Positions 35,770 through 47,261 of a DNA stretch of 64,000 bases are shown here, in pieces (the first letter of the stretch is position 1; the number at the start of each line of letters is the position of its first letter). The notes under the pieces were generated by a model. It saw only the letters and a program-made list of their open reading frames with translations. It made no database searches and had not been told where the DNA came from. The translations under genes were made by a program, and so were the position numbers. This DNA is from Utricularia gibba (lineage: Eukaryota; Streptophyta; Magnoliopsida; Lamiales; Lentibulariaceae). Where the stretch lies: contig NEEC01000012.1 of the NCBI GenBank assembly GCA_002189035.1, forward strand, positions 2,046,001-2,110,000. Direction: 5' to 3'.

Positions 35770-35964
35770 ATGGGAAAGGCTTCGAGGGATAAACGGGTAG
35801 CCTGAATTACATACGCGTGTTTCCGCTTCTTTATTTCATCTTTGAGTTCCGCTTGCATTATTATATCCGGATATCTGGGCTAGGAAAGCTAAAGAGGAAG
35901 GATGGAGAGCCGAAGTGCTTTCAAATTGCTTCCCGCTGATGAGGGGATTCAAAGTATTTTGAAG
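35770..35964 (+). pseudogene. TRM7/FTSJ1-like tRNA 2'-O-methyltransferase fragment
   Basis: Two pieces resemble the start of TRM7. Positions 35770-35796 encode MGKASRDKR followed by a GT. Positions from about 35870 to 35964 encode DIWARKAKEEGWRA and then, one base out of frame, RSAFKLLPADEG. In TRM7 these pieces are contiguous and lead into the S-adenosylmethionine motif, but no VVDLCAAPG-type segment or later exon is found downstream. No AG acceptor sits at the expected position before DIWAR. The fragment is therefore a 5' remnant. TRM7 methylates the anticodon loop of several tRNAs; this copy cannot. Confidence 0.75.
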
Positions 35965-36156
35965 GTCTGCTGCGGTGAATGCTCCACTTTTGCCGTTTAT
36001 TTTGCAGCTTTTAGAGCAAATGGAAATTGGAGGGAGTTGGAGAAGAGGGGCGTTGGGCTTGGGAAGGAGAAGGATAAATGCTAGTGAGGTTTCAAGTGGA
36101 TTTATGAGGATTTTATAGAAAACCAATCGGGGGTGAAGAAGGACGCATATTACTAA

Positions 36157-36385
36157 GCTGAAGATGCTCGCTTGAAATACCTTATAATGCTAATGATGAA
36201 CTGTTGTTATCTTTCCTTATCATCTTCTCCCTCTCTTGATGGAGATAAGGAGCATCCTCATGATGGTGAACCATTTCTTACATGAAGATGCTTGCTTTCC
36301 CTTGTTAGCTTACAACTCTTTGATAGCGAGAAAATGCAGATGATGAACTGTTAGTAACTCAGCTTATCATCTTCTTGCTCGCTCA
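36157..36385. repeat. Two diverged copies of a segment of about 80-100 bp
   Basis: The segments at about 36157-36235 and 36283-36385 share TGAAGATGC, GATGAACTGTT and TTATCATCTTCT in the same order. In the second copy GATGATGAACTG can pair with CAGCTTATCATC across a short loop. It may be a duplicated non-coding element, but no known RNA class fits. Confidence 0.45.
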
Positions 36386-36736
36386 GTGCTCAACTTTGGA
36401 TACAAGCATAGCTAGTAGTTAGTCTTGAAGCTGGCAGTGGACATTTTGATGAACTGATATAATTCTTTTTGGTTTTCAGGGGCAGGCTTCTCCGGCTTTG
36501 AATTCCAGGATTCCATTGCTTCCATTACTTGCTATGGAACCAAGGTCTGAGTAACACATGACACGAAGCCATCAGTGATTTTCATTTGGCTCTGCTGGTT
36601 CCTTAGTTCTACCATGCTTTTAAAGGTTTTTTTTTCTGGTTAAAACGATGGTGAAGATACTACAACTTTTTACATCTATTATTTTATGATCCTTTTAGCA
36701 GCAGGATACAACAACGCTACTCGCTACTTTTGTACT

Positions 36737-36757
36737 CACTCTCTCTCTCTCTCTCAC
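36737..36757. repeat. (CT)n microsatellite
   Basis: A short run of CT dinucleotides between two CACT-like ends, with no associated gene. Confidence 0.85.
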
Positions 36758-36884
36758 ACTGCTTTTTCTCTGGTTTTTTTTCTTTTGCTGTATGTCTACA
36801 GTATAGATACTCAGATTTAACTTAACAGAGGCGCATCCCTACCTGAACAGTGACGCGCCGACACTTCTTCATCCTCCTCCTTCC

Positions 36885-37135
36885 TCAACCCCTCTTCATA
36901 GAAGACGACTTCAGGAACTCAATGCAATCCTGAATGGCCTCAGACTTGTGGGAATCCACCACCGAGGGGCACGCGTCAGCACCGCATTAGACCGCGGACT
37001 CCTCCGCCCATTGGAAACCAGCCGCAGAGCTCCAACCAACGTCTCCCGGATGTTGGTGCACACCCTCCACGCCAGCCTCTTGCCGCTCCTCCATCGCGCC
37101 TTCCCGCCGCCGTCGTCGTCGATGATGGTGGCCAT
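36885..37135 (-). CDS. Probable small plant protein of about 83 residues, with apparent frameshift
   Basis: From the ATG at 37135 the frame encodes MATIIDDDGGGKARWRSGKR, then WRVCTNIRETLVGALRLVSN. In the next frame, entered at about 36971-36995, it continues ACPSVVDSHKSEAIQDCIEF and ends LKSSSMKRG. The tail form (DSHKSEAIQDCIEFLKSSS) resembles the C-terminus of small plant proteins annotated as Josephin-like, which have no catalytic Josephin domain; I am not certain of this link. Joining the two parts needs one inserted base, the same kind of correction as in nearby genes. The GC content is well above that of the flanks, which supports coding. No function can be given. Confidence 0.45.
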
Positions 37136-39942
37136 AGATGACGATGCAATGCCGGAGAAGGAGCAGAGATGAACGGAATCCGAAGGGAAGAACAGGGAAA
37201 GGAAGAGAGATAGAGGGAGGGAGGGAGGGAGTCGGTAAGTGCGGTGGGAAACAAAAGCAGCTCAAAGAGTCAAATCAGTCTTTCGTCTCGCCCTGGAAAT
37301 CCAACTCCTGTACACCACCTATTTATAGGTAATTGTTAGTTATAATATTATAATAAAAAATTGTAAAAAAAGAAAATACATTAATCCTGATTAATATGGT
37401 GAATAGACCATTATAATTTCAAATATTTTACAAATATATTCACTTATAATGTTCTCTAATTTTCTAACACACTCAAACAAAAAATTTTAATTGAGATTAA
37501 CTAATCTTTTCATATACTTCATCAACTAGGATCATATTTGTGATACATTCATCAAAGATATGTATAAATAGATAACTAATCCATTGAATGTATTTAAAAA
37601 TTATATAGAATAATTATTATTCAAGTTATTTTTATTTATAGAAATGAAAAATTGATTTTTTTTAATATGAAGGTGTTCCAAATATGCCAGATTTGGATGG
37701 ATTGGAGCTAGTTTTGTGCATGAGGGGTATTAAATGACGTCGTTTTCTTTCTAAAAATAAACAAGAGAGTTCCACACTGTGTTTCCTTACTTCCATATTA
37801 AGTCAATCCAATCCCAAGTCCATCAAAACGTCGTATTCCGATGGCTGTTTAATTAATAATTTCCATGTGTTTTTTTAAATTTTATTTTCACCCTATTATA
37901 AATGACTTTTATTATAGTTAAAAAATTAAGTTGTTCTGATTTATTTCCAAAAGCAGTCCATTAGGTAAGAAATACGTAATTAATTAGTACGAAAATATTG
38001 AATTAGATTAAAAAAATTCAACCTAAAATCATGAATAAATAGATCTAAACCCGTTTTAAAATATTGAAAAATACTAATGCATCCTTATTTTTTATGATCG
38101 AGTGTGCATAACCCGTTTTAAAATATTGACGAATCTTACATTAGTTATGTACGAAGGTTGAGCTACAGTTTATATAGGAGAACATTCTTTAATATTGTAT
38201 GATAACTTTTTCTTGAAAAAAACGTAAAATTGTGATGATTGAATGTTCGAATTAGACAATATCATATAATACGAAATTTGATTATCGCATTATATATATA
38301 TATAAAATCTTGAATACGAATTTTACCACAACATTAAAGAGTTGGTACCATTCCGCAATACTATTTATTCAAACAGTGGAGATTGTTTTTTCAAGGATTA
38401 AAAACACATAATGTGCAAACAGTAAAAATCGATTTTACCCAGATTTTCAAATAGTGAAGATCAATTTTACCTGGTTTTTTAAAAATAATGGAAATGAATA
38501 GTAGAAATTTAGGTATCTTTTTTGCAATTATCTCAAAATGTGGGGATTACTGACCCCGATGTCCCTTTTTTTATACACATAATTTCAAAATTGAGAAGTG
38601 GGAGGCCATTGGAATTCAGGGGGTGGTCAAAAAAGCACCAATGGGAACAACTTCTTTATTTCATTCCAAAAAGAAACGAAAGTCGGTGGGTCCCATTCAG
38701 GGCTGCCGGTCAAAAAGTCACCCCCAATTAATGAGAAAAAAAAATCAATAATTACAAGTAATTTACATTTATTGGGATTACCGACATTGATGAAAACTGG
38801 AAATGAATTGGAAATTGGGAAAGGTACTTTTTTTTTAACCCCCGCAGTAAATAATTAGTCATCTCGTCCCCAACGACTGACAGTCAATTAGATTTTGACC
38901 GTTTCTCGGCGTCGGCTTTGAATTTCTACACCTCCACGCTTTCTTTTTTTCTTCTTCTTTTTGCTTCCATTGGAAGGAAGAACAAGCACCGTCGTTTCCC
39001 CTCATTTTTAAGTTTTTTTTTTTTTATTTTCGAGAAACACTTTTTCGTATATTAATAAAATAAAAAGTTAATTTCTATCAATTTATATTCTTTTTTTTTT
39101 AAGTAGAAGTCATTCGTTTTGAATAATAATACTGATTTTGGAGTTATTTTCCAAAAGCAGTATATGTGATGATTAGGGTGTAGCATAACATAATTTCAAC
39201 ATTCATGCTTATTAAAGAATTGAATTGATTTTCAAAGTCAATTTTAATAAAAAAGAATCAAGTATATATTTGGAAGTTAGAATCAATTCTACTAAAGCAG
39301 AATTGATTTTAGTAAAATATAATTGGTTTCCAAATGTAGTTAATGTGTTTATATTTATATAATTTTGTATTAAAATTAAAAAAATAGGTGGAATTTATTT
39401 TTGAAAATTATTTCTATTCTGGAAATTAAAAAAATCTTTCATTATTATTCTATTTTTTATTCTCATTTTTCATTAAATTATTTCCACAAACGCGAAATAT
39501 TTTTGATTCCACAAATTAAAAACAAAGTCTTTATTTAATATAATTTCTCGATAGGCATGAATTATTTATTAAAATTTGAGAATTAAGGTTTTTCAGTTTT
39601 TTTAAAAATGAAAATTAAGGTTCTTCCCAGTGACCACCGTTCTGGTCTGTAAGAGCAAGACCAGTAGAGGTGTATTGGGCTTCGTCGGCCGTTCATCTTG
39701 TCCAAAACCGACGCTTCAATTATTCTCTACACGGTCCATCTGTTCCGTGTCGGAGAGAGCAATTCTTCCTTGGGACACAGCCCGTGAAGACAGCAAGGAA
39801 CATGGAATTCTTGTCATTATTAGCAGCAAGTATGGCGGCACGGCCCCGACCAAGATCCCAATACATGCATTACACAACAAGGTGCACCAAATTCAAGCTT
39901 ACCACTCCCCAGTCCGGTCGGTCCATACAACCGCCATGAATG
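37136..39942. other. AT-rich intergenic spacer
   Basis: Positions 37136-37320 look like the leader of the small gene and include a GGGA repeat. The rest is AT-rich. Positions 38515-38860 are less AT-rich with overlapping open frames, but no domain was recognised and a decayed transposon is only a guess. Confidence 0.4.
37213..37231. repeat. (GGGA)n repeat
   Basis: A short tetranucleotide run upstream of the small minus-strand gene; on that gene's strand it reads as TCCC repeats. Confidence 0.8.
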
Positions 39943-41760
39943 TCAATACAGTCTCACCACGCTTCTTGCGATTGGCTGTGAATTGGTGTTCGCATTTTCT
40001 GTCTGGTTTCCCCTGCTCGTCGTGGGGGTGAAGTAGAATCGCATCACCCCGTTTTCCGGCAAGCGCCTACCACTCCTGATGTTCTTCCCCGGCGTGCACT
40101 CTTGTCTTCTTTTGCAACCGTGGCTGCTCGTTGCTGAAACCGCCGCTGGTTTCCTAGTACTCCCACTGTGAATGCCGTTTCTACGTCTGAGGCTAGTGCT
40201 CCTATTGAGTGTTCCATCCTGCCAAGATGCGGAGTATGATCGTTCTAATGCAGTTGCTCTGCTGAGCTTCTCCTCATCTTTATTCACACTCGTTCTCCGG
40301 TGTATGAATCCCCATAATCTCCATCTCCATCCCCTGGATTTCTCTGGATCCTTTTCCGCTCTGCTTCTTGATATACAGCTGCTGCTATCCCTAGCTGACT
40401 CGAGGGTCTGGGAGCAAGGATCCCTCAATGAGTTCGAACGCAAATCTCTTGACATTTTCTCCCTGAACATCACTTCAGCACCGTGAAAGTAATCGGCGCT
40501 CGTGGGGGATACTTTAGTGTTTGACAGAACCGGCTTCAGTTCAACGGTCTCAGATACTACTGCTGCAGCTTTCCTCATGGAAGTAGATCGATCAAAGCTC
40601 TTTCTTCGCCTACAGGATGAGTCAGAATAATACTCCCTTGTCTGTGCAGAGCCTCCAGGGGCTCTCTCGGCTTCATTTTGGAAGCCAATGGCCGATTCCT
40701 CTACGGGTATCAACATATCAGGGCGAGGCCACATTGGCGCATTCTCCAAAACTGAAAACATGGGCATCATTCTGTTGACACTTCTACCTGTCAAATAGCC
40801 ATCCCAAGAAGCGCGAGGCTGCTCGAATGAAAATCTGGGATCATCAACACTAATTCTGCCGGCATCGAGTGAGATCCTCGGATCTGTGTCGCAAGATCTT
40901 CTTCCGTAGCCGTAATCAGCTACTTCAGACTGAGTTTCCCTGTGCTGGCGATAAATTGGCTTCTCCAGAGGTAGCTTGGTTTGCTTCTTTGTTTTCTGCT
41001 TCTGCTTCTGTCTCCATTTCTGCCATTTCTTGCTGAAAACAGAAGCTGCAGCCCAAATCCCACCTCCGGGATTCCTCTTCTCCAGAATGTTAGACAGATC
41101 AGCGTGTTCCTTTAGCGGCTTCAAAGTCGAAGCTTGCTGCAAAGAATTTGTCAAATTATTCAAAGGGGTTTCAGCAACGGGTGCTATTTCAGCTCCACCA
41201 CCGCCATAATCATCATGAAACTCGACAACACCTCCCGCAGCGATTCCTGAGTCTCGAAAACGCTCGACATTTCTAGCATTTTGACAAATATGGTGGCTTT
41301 GGGTAGCAGTGGTGCCACACCTGTTCTCCTCATCGAGGGTAAAGAGAGACGAAAGAGTGTTCCTCGCCCTCACATCGCAAGATTTCCTCTGGGGCTCATA
41401 CGCAAGGCCGAAAGACTCGTTCTTTGATGCAGAAAACGAGTTGGCGCGACGCAGCTGGGAGTAAAATGTAGAGGGCTTCGGTGCTTTCGGCAGAGGCGGA
41501 AGATGGGAATGGTAATTCCCTTTCGAATTTGAAGGGAACAGCGATCTAATTGCAGCCGCCGCCGCGGCGGAGGCAGAAGAAGGGCGACGGGATGAGGAAG
41601 AAGTGTTGGAGGAAGAGTTGTCGAGAAAAGTAAGCCGCTCGCAGAGGCACGAAGGGCAGAACCCAGTGAACCGCTCCGACGGGTGTCGGTCGCAGCCGAC
41701 AGACCACTGCGCAGGCTGCGCCGGCGGCGGGGCAGTTGGGTCTGCAGAAACGAGGTTCAT
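39943..41760 (-). CDS. OCTOPUS-family protein (DUF740, UPF0503)
   Basis: Single exon of 605 residues, intact. The N-terminal Cys block CDRHPSERFTGFCPSCLCER (about residues 24-43) is diagnostic of the family. It is followed by a Ser/Ala-rich stretch, conserved islands (SCDVRARNTLSSLFTLDEEN; GGIWAAASVFSKKWQKWRQK; KSRGWRWRLWGFIH) and the family ending ARSVVRLY. There is no transmembrane helix; members attach to the plasma membrane from the cytosol. Arabidopsis OCTOPUS is polarly localised in phloem precursor cells and promotes protophloem differentiation by recruiting a GSK3 kinase away from the nucleus. Whether this copy is OCTOPUS itself or a paralogue was not resolved. Single-exon structure is usual for the family. 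Confidence 0.92.
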   Translation of the reverse strand: MNLVSADPTAPPPAQPAQWSVGCDRHPSERFTGFCPSCLCERLTFLDNSSSNTSSSSRRPSSASAAAAAAIRSLFPSNSKGNYHSHLPPLPKAPKPSTFYSQLRRANSFSASKNESFGLAYEPQRKSCDVRARNTLSSLFTLDEENRCGTTATQSHHICQNARNVERFRDSGIAAGGVVEFHDDYGGGGAEIAPVAETPLNNLTNSLQQASTLKPLKEHADLSNILEKRNPGGGIWAAASVFSKKWQKWRQKQKQKTKKQTKLPLEKPIYRQHRETQSEVADYGYGRRSCDTDPRISLDAGRISVDDPRFSFEQPRASWDGYLTGRSVNRMMPMFSVLENAPMWPRPDMLIPVEESAIGFQNEAERAPGGSAQTREYYSDSSCRRRKSFDRSTSMRKAAAVVSETVELKPVLSNTKVSPTSADYFHGAEVMFREKMSRDLRSNSLRDPCSQTLESARDSSSCISRSRAEKDPEKSRGWRWRLWGFIHRRTSVNKDEEKLSRATALERSYSASWQDGTLNRSTSLRRRNGIHSGSTRKPAAVSATSSHGCKRRQECTPGKNIRSGRRLPENGVMRFYFTPTTSRGNQTENANTNSQPIARSVVRLY

Positions 41761-44446
41761 AACCGCGGATAAGAGGGAGATTCAGCAACTTCCCCCTTTG
41801 AACATGGCGTCAGTGGCGGTGGTGCCGCAATCGACAATGCAATTGCAAGGCACGCGCGTGTGTGTTTGCTCAACGGCCGACCGGGCGACGGTAGCAAACG
41901 GGAACGGGTGAAGTGCACGGAGAAACAAAAAAGTACATATTTATTTATTTCTCCATCTTCACCTCTTTTCCACTTTTACCCCTCCAATCTGCAAATCACC
42001 CAAATTCACCCTCCACCACTTCTTTGGTAGTCAATTATTTTTTCCCTAACAATCAAATTGGTATAAAATTAAACAAACGAACATAAATATGAGTATTTGT
42101 ATTTATTCATTCGATATAATAATCATACAATCAATACAATTTTGATCTAGACTTATAATTAAATAATGATATAATGTTATGTTTGATAGCATAATTTAAC
42201 TAATATTACATTTAGATAAAATAAAAAAATTGTTTGGTAATTTTTTTTTTACACATATGTATTTGAAAGAATATTGCATTTGATGAATATTTTTAAAATA
42301 AATAACTTATAATTTAGGTTATTTAAATTGGATATAATGTAAAAATTCTTGTCAAACACTTGTATTAAATAAAATTTCCACTCCAAATATAGAGTTTTCT
42401 TATCTTTCAAATTACTCTATTTTCCTCATTAAGTAATTTATTATATTTTCCTCATATTACAATAATAGTAGCAATGATTGTGATTTTTAATGTGCAAGAA
42501 GAGGAGGAAGTAGGACACCAAAATTCCAAAATTTAATGTACAAAAGCAAACAAATACAATCATTGGATGGGTGCAAGGGAATTATTACAGAATTATTTGT
42601 GTTAATAATTTAAAAATACATAAAAGTGCAGGATTGGCTGAAAAAGCCTCTGATCACGCTGCTTCATTTCATTCCCCTTGTCCAATCAGCATCCACTTCG
42701 GACACGGTTCCTAATATTTTTTTTAAAAAGTAAATTAATACTTCGAAATATTAATTAATTTAGATTTTTCATAATAATAGACACTACACGTAACCGACAC
42801 ATTGTTTTTTTTTTCTTTTTTCAAAAAGAAGAAAAAATACATTATATATGTATATATATTTGATTAATTAGAGTGCATTTGATAATATACTATAATTAAT
42901 TGTGTATTAAATTTATTTGCATTTAAATAAATATGTATTATGTGGTTAAAATTAAAGTTTATTTGCTACATAGGATTTGAACATATGTGTTTAAAATGAT
43001 AGTATGTTTGATAGATCTGTTAAAAACAAACACTTTATAAATTGAATTGTTTACCAAAACTTATTTAGAAGTTGATTTTTGAAATATCTAGTTCAAAGTA
43101 TTTTATAGTGGTTTCATAAAATAATTATGTATTATTAAACTATTCCTATCAAATGTACATTATTATCAATAAAAAATGTTTAAATGGTAAAATCAATCTA
43201 CCAAACAACTTCTTAGAGTTTTATCAAATTTGGTTTCCTCAAATATACTCCTAGGATCAAATTAAATTAATTTGATATTATTCATATGACATGGATTATT
43301 GAGACCAGTAAGACATGAGGTGAGAAGTAATTTTATTCTATTATGTGGTTACTGAAGAAGATAAGGCAAGGGAATAAATGACAGAGCACGCGCATGCATG
43401 CGCACAGGGACCATTCATCCACATAATGGCACATGGAGGAAGAGGGCCCAAACATGCCACTCCCATTTTTAATTCTTATGTTTTCTTTTCTTTAAAAAAA
43501 ATACCATAATTTTTATTAAAAAAATTCTAAAAAATAGAAACATTTGGTTGTAAAAGCATTTCATTAACAAGTGGTTTGAACACATGTTTTGGTGTAATAT
43601 AACCAACTTAAATCCCATAATGAATTCAATCAAAGTGGTATTTTTACAACCAAATAAAATGAAACTAGATGGAGTATGTAAATAAGGAAATATTAGATAT
43701 CTGTATCACAATATGAAGGCATGCATGAATAGATTCTATAGACCACATACATACAAAAATTGTGCCATGCATGAAAAAGAAATGTCCATGTGTGACAAAA
43801 TTCTGATAAACCTTGTCAACATCTAATATCCATGCCATCAATGTCACAAATTAGATGCCTTGTCACTGGCTCATCATAATTGTATCAAGTTGTACATCAA
43901 ATGAAGTTACTGAAAATTGTTTGATTTTTGCATCAATTTAAAAAGTTCTGTCCCAGAAATGGTTCCAGAAGGCTGTTCTTCTTGCAAAAATGGGTGATGA
44001 ATGAAGCAAAGCAGAGGATAAAAGAATGTAACAAGCAAGTTTGTTCACAAAAAAAGATGCATATGGGGTCTGTCTTGGGGATGATACCATAATGGATGCA
44101 ACGCATAGTTCACTAATACGGGAACAATCCGATGGCAAGAAGGGCATACAGAACAAGCAAAGATCTTGCACAAGTAAAGAATCCAAATTGAGTAGTTCTA
44201 TGCAGATTCTTTATGATGTTACATTCATAGCACATCTCATGGACTCTAGTAGTTTTACAAAGAGACAAAGTACAATGTTTCAACATTTCAATATGTGATC
44301 ACACTAATTCCAACTGCATTACCTCACAAAGCGTCCAAGAATATAGTGGCTTCTGTATAAGTGGCAGTTATCAAATCGCTTCACATGTCTTGATCAGATT
44401 TCCATCCTCAGTAGCTGATGAACCAAACGTAGAACCATGGCTAATC
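41761..44446. other. OCTOPUS-like promoter and AT-rich spacer
   Basis: Positions 41761-42010 probably hold the leader and core promoter of the OCTOPUS-family gene. Positions 42010-43930 are AT-rich without a recognised feature. Positions 43930-44446 are probably 3' flank of the ataxin-3 gene. Confidence 0.4.
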
Positions 44447-46382
44447 TCAAGCGGTATGTGTTTCATCCTGGCAGCGAAAGGAAAGTTGCTTCTATATCAA
44501 TTAAACCTATGCAAAGTTTGAAAGATCATGGCCATTGTGTGTACCTTAGGATTCTCGTCTACACTTTTTCCTGCATCCCTTGTCTCCAAATCTTCCGATG
44601 TTCCCTCAGTTGGTATCTTGGGTTGCATTTCAACGGGTGGGGAGCACTCCAAGAGGCTGGCAGCTATTGCAGCTTTCAGATCCTCATCTTCATCAGCTGA
44701 ATGCATTTCGTGGCTGAAAGGATTAAAGGACTCATCCATTTGATTCTGTGATCTCACGGAGGAGTTACATGACTTCGTGATCCTCTCAGCATCTTCAGGT
44801 GACAGCCATTGACCATAACCACCGGAAGCTTCAGAAGATGTGATGAGGCACTCTGTTGGGAAATTGCCCCTGACTAGGAAAATACTCCAACCACTACCCT
44901 TCAGTGAATCAAGGTACGCCGAAAGGTAAAACTTAGAGAGATGCTGTGGCGCTGCATAGAGACTGTCGAAATTGTACCATTCTCCATTCACTTTCCTAAT
45001 ACAAAACCAGTGGTCCTCTAAATGGCAGATAAACGCATTTTCCTTTTCAGGGTCAATCTGTGCGGTCCCAGCAACAGGACTGTTTAGCGGAATGACTTGC
45101 AAATCCCAAACTTCTAAAGCTTTTTGCAGCACCTGTAGGGGAGACACGTTGAAGTTAAACAGGAACATTTTGTCTTACAAACATTCACTCAGTTACTAGT
45201 AATATTATCATCATTTACGACAGGAATGAAACAATAATTCCACACACGAAAAGACTGAAACTAAACCGGTTTCTAAATTAATCATTTATAAATAAGGACT
45301 CATGTTTTTTGCCAATTACATAAGAATGATATAACAAACTCTGATCCTTAACAATATAATTCATAAAAAAAAAACGCAGTGGTATGCATCAAGTTTGCAA
45401 CTGTGCAACGGGTAATTACAATCCATCAACTTTTCAAAACTTCTAGGTAATGCTAAACATCATGGTTTAATATCTTCCCATCACTATGTATCGCCTTAGT
45501 CTTATGTGAAAAATAATTCATGCACAACAATATGATACTGATCCTCTAAAACGCTTGGAAATTAGAAGGTACAGTATTCAGATTATGGAGAAGAAGCTTT
45601 TTTAACGGATTCTACTCGGATAAAGATTTGTTGTTCAACACAACAACCAACTTCAAGCTAAGAAAGTATGAAAAAAATATACAGAGCCATAGTAGCAGAA
45701 AACGAGCATTCCCACTTTCACATTAATTTTAACCATGCGAGAAAGAAACCATTGGAGGATTGCAAAAATCCTATCATATTAAATGATCCGATGGCAACCG
45801 TTAGAGCATAACACAATCCGCTGCAAGAATCTCAGGATGAAATTCTAAATTTTATTCCTACAACTTGCCGAATAAATCCTACATTCTGCTTAAACACTAA
45901 ACATTAAGAACTAAAAGCATCACGAAAAGAGCAGAGTGAATCTATCGATGTGCGAAAAATAAGAACATTTCAATCAAAACACAGAATAAAGTACAAATAT
46001 TAACGATACGGATGGTATTCCAGGTTGAAATAATCATGGGACTTCAACTATTATGATGAAAAAAAGAAAGCCTCAAAGGCCTAAACAAAGAATCAGGATC
46101 TGAATCAAGAAGGACGTTCACCTGGATACTGAAGTTTCCATCTAACGAAACGTTATGCGACATCTCCGGCAAGAAATCTCCGGTTACAGATCCGGTCATC
46201 ATCTGTCGCTCTCTAAGATCAAGATCGGATGCCATAGCTGCAAAATCGAACTCAGAAAAAAAAGGCCCCTGCAGCACGGTGTTCACGCAATGTACAGCGC
46301 ACAGCTTCGACTCTTGTACCTCGTGGTACAACAATCCGCCATTGCAGGCGCTCGCGCCGCCTCCGTCGGGAACAGTACTCAT
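44447..46382 (-). CDS. Ataxin-3 homologue, Josephin-domain deubiquitinase
   Basis: Three exons (46382-46122, 45132-44545, 44467-44447) give about 289 residues. The Josephin domain occupies roughly residues 15-195. Its catalytic Cys is in HEVQESKLCAVHCVNTVLQG, the His in HLEDHWFCIRKVNGEWYNFD and the Asn in the same block (YNFDS). One ubiquitin-interacting motif follows (DEDEDLKAAIAASLLE). The tail is short, with no polyglutamine tract, as is usual in plants. Ataxin-3 proteins trim ubiquitin chains in protein quality control. The last exon is inferred: a good acceptor at 44468 gives DETHTA and a stop. Another frame just beyond is open for 37 codons, so the extreme C-terminus is uncertain. Confidence 0.9.
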
Positions 46383-47261
46383 TGATCGTCTCCTCTGGCA
46401 AAACCCGATGCGCACCCCCCGCGATGATGACGACAGTGCAATGCGACGAGGAGCAGGGATTGCAATGTAGTTAACCCATTTGTTTTTATGCGGGGGGGAT
46501 GTCCAGATGTTTAATTATGGAAAATACCGTTCTCAAAAAGTAATTAATCGGTTTTACTCTACCCATTACACTAGAGTTGGGATCAATTGTGTAACCCAAA
46601 AGTTTTTCAAACGTTTACTTCATATTGTTGACTTCAGTTCTAGTTTTAAATCAAAACTGAATTTTTAAACCTTTAATCAAATTATAATCAAAATCTAATA
46701 ATTTTTTTAGAGATTAATTTTAAAACACTCATATGATTTGTTATGAATACTTGCAAAATATATTTTTTTTTTAGATATTTTACATACTTTCATAACGATT
46801 TTTAAAAATACATTAAAAATAGATAACATTTTTTTTCAAACATCTATATGAATCATTGAAATTGACTGAAACATATTGATCTTTTAAATGTATTTTTTCC
46901 AAACTATCATAACAATTGTTTCGAATTGTCAGTTCCATTGGTTGCAACAAACTTGAACTATGTTTTTTTAATTTCAAATATATCAAACCGAACTGAAATC
47001 ATAATAAATGGATTACAAATCTACACTACACCACCAAAAGATGCCAATTGTATCTAAACATTGGATGACAATTTTTCTGCAAAAGAATTCCAGCACAGTA
47101 ACAGTGCAGAAAAACATGAATGATGAAGAGCAATTTTTTCTGTACCAGTGTCATAAATGAGATGAATCATAGCATGTATCATGAGGACTGTAGGTAGTGA
47201 AGCAAAGCAGCAGCTCCTGAGGGTGGCAATGAAAGTAAAACCGCAATGCATAGTAAATTGG
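46383..47261. other. Ataxin-3 promoter and AT-rich spacer
   Basis: The first 100 bp are GC-rich leader of the ataxin-3 gene. The rest is AT-rich up to the RABA2 3' flank. No other feature was seen. Confidence 0.4.

Larger units (their letters stand above)
35965..36884. other. Spacer with a short diverged duplication
   Basis: No gene was recognised. It contains two related segments (see repeat at 36157-36385) and a CT microsatellite at about 36737-36757. Confidence 0.4.

Noticed and set aside
36157-36480. C/D-box snoRNA cluster
   Set aside because: TGATGA motifs occur, but no correctly spaced D box or terminal stem was found.
38515-38860. Protein-coding gene in overlapping frames
   Set aside because: The frames are short, there is no conserved motif, and the flanks are non-coding in character.
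44243-44446. Longer ataxin-3 C-terminus in another frame
   Set aside because: Using it would need an acceptor that is not AG or an extra two bases. The simple splice gives a short tail ending at 44447.
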